Source of the DNA: an uncultured Christensenellaceae bacterium
Lineage (GTDB): Bacteria > Bacillota > Clostridia > Christensenellales > UBA3700
Assembly: GCA_944381355.1 (NCBI GenBank)
Contig: CALWKV010000077.1
Location: forward strand, 1-33,892
Direction of reading: 5' to 3'
Length of the DNA: 33,892 bases
Shown: piece by piece, positions 28,137-33,892 of the stretch
How the letters are laid out: every line of letters begins with the position of its first letter
How positions within the stretch are numbered: position 1 is the first letter of the stretch
Position numbers and translations under genes: made by a program
The notes under the pieces: model-generated
Told to the model about the DNA's origin: nothing
The model's input: the letters and a program-made list of their open reading frames with translations, nothing else
Database searches by the model: none

Positions 28137-29088
28137 AAAATTTCTTCAGGCTGTCGACAGGGCGCATACGATCGCGCTTTTCAGCCATATCAATCCCGAC
28201 GGCGACACTTGCGGCAGCGCGCTTGCGCTTTACCGCGCATTGAAAACGTATGGTAAACAGCCATACGTTTTTTGCGACGGCGTTTTCAATGAAAAACTGC
28301 ATTACCTCGACGGGTTGGAGCTGTACAATTCCGCCGACTTTACGCCGTGCGATCTCGCTATTGCGGTGGACTGCTCGGACGACGGCAGGTTGGGAGCTTA
28401 CGACCGCGCATACTATTCGTGCAGATACCGCGTTTTCGTCGATCACCATATCACGCGCGGAAAGAGAGGCGATCTCAATATTGTCGAAACTTCGGCTTCA
28501 GCTACGGCGGAGGTCATGTTCGATCTGATTTCGGCAATGGATAAGCGCAAAAAGTGTATGGACGATACTATCGCAAAACTCCTGTACTGCGCGCTGGTTA
28601 CCGACAGCGGAGGCTTTTCTTTCTCGTCTGTCAGCGAAAAGACGCTTCTTACAGCGGCGGAACTGATTAAATACGACTTTAGAGCAAACGAGATATTCGA
28701 CAACTTCTTCAAGAAGGTCGACTACAAGGTGTTCAGACTGAAAAACCGCGTGCTTTCTGCGGCAAAACTTTATGACGACGGCGCGATAGCGGGCGTGTTC
28801 TTTACAAAATCCGACTTTGAAGCTACCGGTACAACAGATGCGGATACCGAGGGCATCATCAACTGTATACTCGACATAAAGGGTGTGAAAATAGCATTTT
28901 CGGTCACCGAGACCAAAACCAATATGCAATACAAAGTCAGCTTCCGTACTGTTGACGGCGTCAATGCAGACGAGATCGCGGCGATATTCGGCGGAGGCGG
29001 TCATAAAAATGCGGCAGGTTGCAGAGTCAGCGGATTTTTTGAGGACGTCAAGGACAAGGTGCTCAAGGCTTGCAGGGATTGTCTATGA
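28111..29088 (+). CDS. nrnA: DHH/DHHA1 phosphoesterase NrnA (oligoribonuclease / pAp phosphatase)
   Basis: Degrades short RNA oligonucleotides (nanoRNA) and dephosphorylates pAp. 325 aa. The DHH domain shows H26, D30 and D32 in FSHINPDGD, VDCSDDG, the D111-H112-H113 triad in FVDHHITRG, and LVTDSGGF. The DHHA1 domain carries GGGGHKNAAG with H298. ACGGAG at 28094-28099 is an acceptable ribosome-binding site. Position between rbfA and truB is standard in Clostridia. The coding sequence contains a perfect terminator-like hairpin with a T6 run at 28243-28273. Confidence 0.96.
   Translation: MTVNDQQIEKFLQAVDRAHTIALFSHINPDGDTCGSALALYRALKTYGKQPYVFCDGVFNEKLHYLDGLELYNSADFTPCDLAIAVDCSDDGRLGAYDRAYYSCRYRVFVDHHITRGKRGDLNIVETSASATAEVMFDLISAMDKRKKCMDDTIAKLLYCALVTDSGGFSFSSVSEKTLLTAAELIKYDFRANEIFDNFFKKVDYKVFRLKNRVLSAAKLYDDGAIAGVFFTKSDFEATGTTDADTEGIINCILDIKGVKIAFSVTETKTNMQYKVSFRTVDGVNADEIAAIFGGGGHKNAAGCRVSGFFEDVKDKVLKACRDCL
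28243..28273 (+). other. Terminator-like hairpin inside nrnA
   Basis: AAAACGTATGG (28243-28253) pairs perfectly with CCATACGTTTT (28261-28271) around a 7-nt loop, and the T run continues to 28273. By structure it is as good as several intergenic terminators here, but it lies in codons 45-55 of nrnA on the coding strand. Confidence 0.5.
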
Positions 29089-29963
29089 ACTTTGCGGCAG
29101 TTATATTCAAGCCGAAAGGCATGTCGTCGAGCGACGTAGTGATCAAGTGCAGGAACGCGGTCTCGAGAGCGCTCGGTCGCAAGATAAAGTGCGGACATAC
29201 AGGCACGCTCGATCCTGCGGCTGAAGGGGTATTGGTACTCGGGTTTGAAAAGCTGACGAGGCTTTTCGACTACGTTCAGCAGGGCAAAAAGACTTATGTC
29301 GCTACTTTTGTATTCGGCAAATCGACCGATACTTTCGACGCCGAAGGAAAAGTTACAGGCGAAAACACAGATTATCCGCTCATTGACGACGTAAACGAGG
29401 CGCTTAAGACGTTTATCGGAGAGACAGATCAGGTGCCTCCCGCATACAGCGCGGTCAACGTCAACGGCGTACGCGCGTACAAACTCGCGAGAAAGGGAGA
29501 AGAAGTCGCGATATCACCAAAAAAAGTGAAGATATATTCGATCAGTCCGTTGTCAGTATGTGAAAACGACTTCCATAAGGTCACACAACTTAAGCTTGAG
29601 ATCGTCTGCGGGTCAGGTACGTACATAAGAAGTATTTGCAGAGATCTTGCCGAAAAGCTGGGCGTTCTCGCCTATATGTCGGCGCTGGTGCGTACGGGCT
29701 GCGCGGGATTTTCAAGCGAGGAAGCCGTCAGACTTGATGATTTTCTCGCCGATCCTCTCGCTCATATCGTCAAGGACGAGGACGTTCTGAAAAAGTTTTT
29801 CCCGTTCTTTGCGGCTGACGACGAATGTGCGCGCAAGCTGAAGAACGGCATGACGGTCGCGTGCGGATCTGACGACGGAAAGTTTGCCGTGACAAACAAC
29901 GACGTTGTTATCGGTATCGGCGCAGTAAAAGACGGATATATCAAACTGGAAACGCATTTATGA
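29085..29963 (+). CDS. truB: tRNA pseudouridine-55 synthase
   Basis: Makes pseudouridine at position 55 in the T loop of tRNAs. 292 aa from ATG 29085, chosen because the family N-terminus FAAVIFKPKGMSSSDVV follows it; an in-frame ATG at 29070 lies within nrnA and adds five unconserved residues. The catalytic Asp is D43 in GHTGTLDPAAEG. Other motifs are VPPAYSAVNVNGVRAYKLAR and the C-terminal CGSGTYIRSICRDLAEKLG. Its last four bases (ATGA) overlap the ribF start. Confidence 0.96.
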   Translation: MNFAAVIFKPKGMSSSDVVIKCRNAVSRALGRKIKCGHTGTLDPAAEGVLVLGFEKLTRLFDYVQQGKKTYVATFVFGKSTDTFDAEGKVTGENTDYPLIDDVNEALKTFIGETDQVPPAYSAVNVNGVRAYKLARKGEEVAISPKKVKIYSISPLSVCENDFHKVTQLKLEIVCGSGTYIRSICRDLAEKLGVLAYMSALVRTGCAGFSSEEAVRLDDFLADPLAHIVKDEDVLKKFFPFFAADDECARKLKNGMTVACGSDDGKFAVTNNDVVIGIGAVKDGYIKLETHL

Positions 29964-30874
29964 AAGAAACGCTCAGAGAGATAGATTATAAAAACGGTTG
30001 CGGAGATCCGATAGTGCTTTGTCTCGGGTTTTTCGACTGCGTGCATCGCGGACATAACGCTCTGATACAGAGAGCGCGACTTTTTGCGCGCATTGACGGG
30101 GCAAAGTGTGCCGTGTTTACTTTTTCGGGAAATCCTTTCCGCGCGCTCGGCAGAAGCGACAAGGAGATATTCACATACAGAGAGCGCGTGTTCAGACTGT
30201 GGCAACTCGGCGCGGATATGGTTATAAAAGCAGAGCCTGACGACAAGTTTTTTACGCTTTCTGCGCAAGATTTTCTCGACGGTCTGTTTAAGAGATTCAA
30301 CGTAGCGGCAATAATAGCGGGGAGCGATTACACCTACGGCGCGGGTGCGAGCGGTAATGCGGATACGCTCAAGGAGTATTGCAAGGCGCGCCGCACCGAT
30401 TGTTATATCGTCGATATGATAGAGTACGCCGAGGGTAAAAAGATAGCCAGCCGCGAGATCAGAGATATGGTCTCACGCGGCGAAATAGAAAAGATAAACG
30501 CGCTTTTGCCGCTTCCGTACATAGTCGCGGGCAAGGTCGTCAAGGGCAGACATGAAGGCGCGGCGATCGGCACTCCGACCGCCAACGTCGATATTCCCGA
30601 CGAAAAACTGCCTGTTGCAAGCGGCGTCTACGATACCAACGTTCTTATCGACGGCGTGCGTCTGAGGGCGGTGACAAGCGTCGGCGCTCATCCTACGTTC
30701 GGGGACGATCATTATAACGTAGAGTCGTATATCCTGCATTGGAACAGCGACATTTACGGAAAATTTATCGTAGTCGAGTTTCTGAAAAGGCTCAGAGACG
30801 TCAAAAAATTTGATACTAAAGAGGAACTTTCCGCACAGATATCGGCAGATATAGCGAAAGTTCTCGGGAGGTAA
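29960..30874 (+). CDS. ribF: Bifunctional riboflavin kinase / FAD synthetase
   Basis: Makes FMN from riboflavin and then FAD. 304 aa. The N-terminal adenylyltransferase domain (about 1-180) has the nucleotidyl-transferase motif LGFFDCVHRGHNALI and GSDYTYGAGASGN. The C-terminal flavokinase domain (about 190-304) has AIGTPTANVDIPDEKLPVASGVY and the ending typical of the family (VEFLKRLRDVKKFDT). Overlaps truB by 4 nt. In many Firmicutes rpsO comes next; here an Nfo-like gene starts 2 nt after the stop instead. Confidence 0.96.
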   Translation: MKETLREIDYKNGCGDPIVLCLGFFDCVHRGHNALIQRARLFARIDGAKCAVFTFSGNPFRALGRSDKEIFTYRERVFRLWQLGADMVIKAEPDDKFFTLSAQDFLDGLFKRFNVAAIIAGSDYTYGAGASGNADTLKEYCKARRTDCYIVDMIEYAEGKKIASREIRDMVSRGEIEKINALLPLPYIVAGKVVKGRHEGAAIGTPTANVDIPDEKLPVASGVYDTNVLIDGVRLRAVTSVGAHPTFGDDHYNVESYILHWNSDIYGKFIVVEFLKRLRDVKKFDTKEELSAQISADIAKVLGR

Positions 30875-30876
30875 AT

Positions 30877-31722
30877 ATGATAAAATTCGGTCCCAGCGGT
30901 AGTTGCGAACGCTTTGCCGCAGAAGGATACTCGCATACGATACAAGAAGCGAAGTGGCTTGCCGATCTCGGTCTGGACTGCTTTGAGTATTCTTTCGGCA
31001 GAGGCGTCAGGATAACCGAAAAGACGGCGCGAGGTATCGGCGAGGAATTTAAAAGATACAACGTAGAATTTTCTGTTCACGCGCCTTATTTTATCAACCT
31101 CGCGACTCTCGAAGAAGAAAAAGCGGCAAACAACCACGAATATATTTTTTCTTCGCTCAGAGCACTCAGGTGGTTCGGCGGTAAAAGATGCGTATTTCAT
31201 CCGGGGTCTCCGCTAAAGGCGGCACGCGACGACGCGATGAAATTGCTTCTCGAAAGGCTGGAACTCGTGATGAGGCTCAAACACGAATACGGTTTTGACG
31301 ATCTATGGCTTTGCGCCGAGACGATGGGCAAGAAATCCCAGCTGGGCGATCTCGAAGAAGTAATATCCATGTGCAAAGATTACGACACGCTTTTGCCGTG
31401 CATCGACTTCGGGCATCTGAACGCGCGCGACTGCGGGATCATCAAAGGCTACGACGATTACAAGAGGATAGTTGACAGGCTCGCAGACGGACTGGGAGAC
31501 TTCAAGACGAAGAATATGCACGTACATTTCAGCAAGATACAGTATACCGCCAAAGGAGAACTGAGGCATCTGACGTTCGAGGACGAAAAGTACGGTCCCG
31601 ACTACGAGCCGCTGCTCAGACTTATCGCAGATTACAAGCTGGAACCGTATATCGCGTGTGAGTCGTCCGGAACGCAGACGATGGACGCTCTCGCCATGAA
31701 AAACTATTATAAATCGCTTTAA
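30877..31722 (+). CDS. Endonuclease IV-like TIM-barrel protein (AP endonuclease family 2)
   Basis: 281 aa TIM barrel of the Nfo family. Positions matching the zinc ligands of E. coli endonuclease IV can be read off: H68 (VHAPYFINLA), H108 (VFHPGS), E148 (CAETMGK), D177 and H180 (CIDFGHLN), H215/H217 (MHVHFSK), H231 (ELRH) and E262 (ACESSG). The Asp two residues before H231 (D229 in E. coli) appears replaced by Leu, so the third metal site may be altered. It may be a base-excision-repair AP endonuclease or a relative with another substrate, such as a sugar isomerase-like protein; the zinc pattern favours the former moderately. GGGAGGT precedes the ATG, and it is the last gene of the rimP operon. 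Confidence 0.8.
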   Translation: MIKFGPSGSCERFAAEGYSHTIQEAKWLADLGLDCFEYSFGRGVRITEKTARGIGEEFKRYNVEFSVHAPYFINLATLEEEKAANNHEYIFSSLRALRWFGGKRCVFHPGSPLKAARDDAMKLLLERLELVMRLKHEYGFDDLWLCAETMGKKSQLGDLEEVISMCKDYDTLLPCIDFGHLNARDCGIIKGYDDYKRIVDRLADGLGDFKTKNMHVHFSKIQYTAKGELRHLTFEDEKYGPDYEPLLRLIADYKLEPYIACESSGTQTMDALAMKNYYKSL

Positions 31723-31725
31723 TTC

Positions 31726-31754
31726 TTTACAAAGAAAACGCTTTATGATAAAAT
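31726..31754 (+). promoter_or_regulatory. Sigma-A promoter for pepP
   Basis: TTTACA at 31726-31731 and TAAAAT at 31749-31754, spacer 17 bp. Predicted start about 31761, two bases before the ATG at 31763, so the mRNA should be leaderless, as for rarA. Confidence 0.75.
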
Positions 31755-31762
31755 AATAGAGT

Positions 31763-32806
31763 ATGAACGGCTATTCGGATATACTTGAAAAATACGGCGT
31801 TGACGCCGCTTTGGTCACAACGGCTCCCAATACTTTCTATATCGGAGGATACGAGAGCACGAATTGCCGCATACTTCTGACGCGCGGGGAGAATTTCTTT
31901 TTCACCGATATGCGCTACTTTGAAGAAGCGACGGATTTTCTCGGCGGAAAGTTCTGCGTGCGCCTAGGAGGAGTCGGAGAGATAGCGCAGCTTGCCGAAC
32001 AACTCGGCATAAAGACGCTGGGCGTCGAATACGGAGTGACTTTTACGGAATACGAGTTGTTCAGAGAAGCGTTCCGAGGTATAAAACTGGTCGCTACGGA
32101 CAGCGCGTTTGCTGATCTTAGAGCAGTGAAAACGTCGGCGGAAATATCTCTGATCAAAGATGCGCAAAAAGTTACAGAACAGGCATTTGAAGAGATCTTG
32201 CCTTTTATAAAAAAAGGCGTAACGGAGATCGATATCGCCGCAAGGCTCGAGTATGCGATTCTCAGACGAGGGTGTGAGCTTGCGTTCGACAGTATAGTCG
32301 CCTTTGGCGAAAACGGCAGCAAGCCGCACGCTCACAGAAGTACGAAACCTCTTTGCGAGGGAGAATTCGTCACGATGGACTTCGGCGCAAAATACAAGGG
32401 TTACTGTTCCGACATGACGAGGACGGTTGCGCTCGGCGCTGTCGACGACGCGAAATCGCGTGCGTATGAAGCTGTTCTGCAAGCTAATATCGCCGCAGAA
32501 CAAGCGGTGAAAGCAGGCGTAAGATGTTGCGATATAGATGCTGTTGCGAGAAAAAGCCTTGCAAAACACGGTCTTGACGGCTATTTTACGCATTCGCTCG
32601 GGCACAGTGTGGGAGTCGAAATACACGAAATGCCTGCGTTTTCGCCCAAATGCGAGGATCTGCTCGTGCCCGGCAATATAGTGACAGTGGAGCCGGGAGT
32701 GTATATACCGGGACAGTTCGGTATAAGGATAGAAGATATGGTGCTGGTCACCGACTGCGGCGTCGAAGTGTTGACTAACAGTGAAAAAAAGCTGATCACG
32801 CTTTGA
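31763..32806 (+). CDS. M24B family Xaa-Pro aminopeptidase
   Basis: Dinuclear metal aminopeptidase removing an N-terminal residue before proline. 347 aa, like short Firmicutes YqhT/YpdF enzymes. The N-terminal creatinase-like domain (about 1-120) includes NTFYIGGYESTNCR. The catalytic pita-bread fold carries metal ligands D206 and D217 (DFGAKYKGYCSDMTRTVALG in part), H281 (LGHSVG), then VEPGVYIPGQFGIRIED with the two Glu ligands. No clear Shine-Dalgarno: only AATAATAGAGT lies before the ATG, which is 8 nt after the -10 box. It is followed by efp; the Xaa-Pro peptidase-efp pair is conserved in Firmicutes. Confidence 0.95.
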   Translation: MNGYSDILEKYGVDAALVTTAPNTFYIGGYESTNCRILLTRGENFFFTDMRYFEEATDFLGGKFCVRLGGVGEIAQLAEQLGIKTLGVEYGVTFTEYELFREAFRGIKLVATDSAFADLRAVKTSAEISLIKDAQKVTEQAFEEILPFIKKGVTEIDIAARLEYAILRRGCELAFDSIVAFGENGSKPHAHRSTKPLCEGEFVTMDFGAKYKGYCSDMTRTVALGAVDDAKSRAYEAVLQANIAAEQAVKAGVRCCDIDAVARKSLAKHGLDGYFTHSLGHSVGVEIHEMPAFSPKCEDLLVPGNIVTVEPGVYIPGQFGIRIEDMVLVTDCGVEVLTNSEKKLITL

Positions 32807-32821
32807 CAGCATAAAAAGGAA

Positions 32822-32850
32822 TTTACGGTTTTATCCGTACTCGATAAAAA
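32822..32850 (+). promoter_or_regulatory. Possible weak promoter for efp
   Basis: TTTACG at 32822-32827 and TAAAAA at 32845-32850 with a 17-bp spacer. A short hairpin (TACGG/CCGTA) overlaps it, and GGAGG at 32866-32870 precedes the efp ATG. The match is modest and efp may also be read through from the peptidase gene. Confidence 0.35.
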
Positions 32851-32876
32851 CTTAGCAATCAAAATGGAGGTTTTTT

Positions 32877-33443
32877 ATGGCTGATTTTATATTGGCAGGC
32901 GATTTCAGAAAGGGTATTACTTTCGAGATGGACGGCAAAGTCATGACTATCGTCGACTTCCTGCACGTCAAACCGGGCAAAGGTGCGGCATTCGTCAGAA
33001 CTAAGCTGCGCAACGTCATTTCGGGCGGCGTTATAGAAATGACTTTCAACCCGACGGACAAGTTCCCGACCGCTCATATCGAGCGCAAGACGATGGTTTA
33101 TTCCTACAACGACGGCGATCTGTACTACTTCATGGACAACGAGACGTTCGATATGATCCCGCTCAACAAGGAAGTTTGCGAAGAAGCTCTGCAGTTTGTC
33201 CCCGAAAACGGTGAGGTGACCGTGTCTTTCTACAACGGCAATCCGTTCTCCGTAGAAGCTCCCAACTTCGTAGAACTCAAGATCGTTCACAGCGAACCCG
33301 GCGTAAAGGGCAATACAACGACCAACGCAACCAAACCCGCTACGCTCGAAACCGGATATACGCTCAACGTTCCGCTTTTCGTCAACGAAGGCGATACGAT
33401 AAGAGTAGATACCCGTACCGGTTCATACATGTCCAGAGTCTGA
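32877..33443 (+). CDS. efp: Elongation factor P
   Basis: Relieves ribosome stalling at polyproline stretches by binding next to the P-site tRNA. 188 aa, three beta-barrel domains. The loop that reaches the peptidyl-transferase centre is [16 protein letters not shown], with K35 at the position that is modified in many bacteria (lysylated in E. coli, aminopentanolated in B. subtilis). No modification genes are visible here. The C-terminal signature [21 protein letters not shown] is intact. GGAGG lies 6 nt upstream. Followed by a strong terminator. Confidence 0.98.
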   Translation: MADFILAGDFRKGITFEMDGKVMTIVDFLHVKPGKGAAFVRTKLRNVISGGVIEMTFNPTDKFPTAHIERKTMVYSYNDGDLYYFMDNETFDMIPLNKEVCEEALQFVPENGEVTVSFYNGNPFSVEAPNFVELKIVHSEPGVKGNTTTNATKPATLETGYTLNVPLFVNEGDTIRVDTRTGSYMSRV

Positions 33444-33458
33444 TAAATCAGAAATTTT

Positions 33459-33489
33459 GCCGCGACCTTTACGGTCGCGGCATTTTTTT
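33459..33489 (+). terminator. Intrinsic terminator after efp
   Basis: GCCGCGACC (33459-33467) pairs perfectly with GGTCGCGGC (33473-33481) around a 5-nt loop, followed by A and seven T. The strongest terminator in the window. Confidence 0.93.
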
Positions 33490-33563
33490 ATGTTTTAAGC
33501 ATATTTTACCGATAAGCCGTGACCTGACAGCCGCTTTGCAGATAATGCAGAAAGAAGTCATGG

Positions 33564-33588
33564 TATACCAGACCAGAATAATACGAAC
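33564..33588 (+). repeat. Left arm of 25-bp inverted repeat
   Basis: Begins TATACCAGACC and ends TAATACGAAC. Complementary to 33848-33872 with a single mismatch, 259 bases apart. Confidence 0.9.
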
Positions 33589-33847
33589 AAGGTTTAAAGC
33601 GGCAAATTTCCGCAGCTACTGTGTTAAATGCCTTGCCCGTGTGACGGGTGCATATACAGGCTTCGCATTATGCAACTCCGTCAGGGTAATAAATACGGCT
33701 TAAAACTGCACGCTACCGCAGGCAATGATTTTTATTGTGTGTTTCGGAAACCTATGGCGGAAAACAAAAACGGCTTCGCATTGTTAAGTGGGCAATGTGA
33801 TACGCGACAGCGATTACTGTTCCCGCCACGCGGGCGCCTCAGGGCTG

Positions 33848-33872
33848 GTTCGTATTATTCAGGTCTGGTATA
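33848..33872 (-). repeat. Right arm of 25-bp inverted repeat
   Basis: Begins GTTCGTATTA and ends GGTCTGGTATA. It is the partner of the arm at 33564-33588. Confidence 0.9.
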
Positions 33873-33892
33873 GTATAACAGTATTAGGTCAT

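Larger units (their letters stand above)
33519..33892. other. Unidentified large structured element (ncRNA or MITE-like), runs off the window
   Basis: No convincing gene is present. A 25-nt arm at 33564-33588 is the inverse complement of 33848-33872 with one mismatch. Outside it, 33519-33527 can pair with 33884-33892 (nine pairs, some G-U). Inside the closing helix lie many perfect small hairpins: GCGG/CCGC (33599-33613), CCCGT/ACGGG (33636-33648), CCGT/ACGG (33678-33698), GTTT/AAAC (33741-33751), CGCATTG/CAATGTG (33777-33799), ACAG/CTGT (33807-33820) and CCCGC/GCGGG (33822-33834). The word GGCTTCGCATT occurs twice (33659 and 33772). The multi-branched layout suggests a structured RNA. The very long terminal arms with TA at both outer edges would also fit a MITE. 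I could not match it to tmRNA, SRP RNA, 6S RNA or a known riboswitch. Confidence 0.6.

Noticed and set aside
33599..33700. Resemblance of CCGCAGCTACTGT and GTCAGGGTAAT to cobalamin riboswitch boxes
   Set aside because: The GGTGCAA-like box and the rest of the B12-box are missing and the spacing is wrong; no B12-related gene is in view.
33628..33873. 81-codon frame in the structured element
   Set aside because: It spans the hairpins and the right inverted-repeat arm, has no Shine-Dalgarno, and its composition is unlike that of the neighbouring proteins.
33519..33892. tmRNA, SRP RNA or 6S RNA identity for the right-edge element
   Set aside because: There is no tRNA-like ends or Ala-rich tag for tmRNA, no GGAAGGAAGCAGC-type SRP loop, and the length and branching do not fit 6S RNA.

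Overview
The window is a dense stretch of ordinary low-to-mid-GC Firmicutes chromosome, most like an uncultivated Clostridia-type lineage. The evidence is the gene order rpsB-tsf-pyrH-frr-uppS-cdsA-dxr-rseP-ispG-(polC position)-rimP-nusA-ylxR-ylxQ-infB-rbfA-nrnA-truB-ribF, which is the classic Firmicutes translation/envelope cluster. Strong Shine-Dalgarno sequences, sigma-A type promoters and a type-A RNase P RNA fit the same placement. Every protein gene I could support lies on the + strand. No tRNA, rRNA, CRISPR array, prophage or complete insertion sequence was seen.

Layout. Bases 1-300 are the 3' part of RNase P RNA with its terminator. Next is one very large gene (384-7865) for a cyclic beta-1,2-glucan synthase. 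A perfect consensus promoter then drives rarA, an ABC transporter pair and ruvX (7973-12133). A separate promoter drives a DUF1292 protein with an unusual cysteine-rich tail. From 12812 the translation block runs rpsB, tsf, pyrH, then frr, uppS, cdsA, dxr, rseP and ispG, joining ribosome biogenesis to undecaprenyl, phospholipid and MEP-isoprenoid synthesis and to membrane proteolysis. From 23085 rimP-nusA-rnpM-ylxQ-infB-rbfA-nrnA-truB-ribF-(Nfo-like) form a second tight operon with overlapping genes. pepP and efp follow.

Most notable points. (1) At the place where Firmicutes carry polC there is a 528-residue protein that keeps the PolC N-terminal region, OB fold and an intact DEDDh proofreading exonuclease, but has no PHP domain and no polymerase. 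It has its own terminator. (2) The last ~375 bases hold a large multi-hairpin element closed by a 25-bp nearly perfect terminal helix and a second outer helix that reaches the window edge. It is an unidentified structured RNA or a MITE-like element. (3) rarA and pepP both have their ATG exactly 8 nt after the -10 box of a good promoter and no Shine-Dalgarno, which predicts leaderless mRNAs. (4) The DUF1292 protein ends in a tail with 11 Cys within about 40 residues.

Domain names come from motif recognition only. No database search was run.
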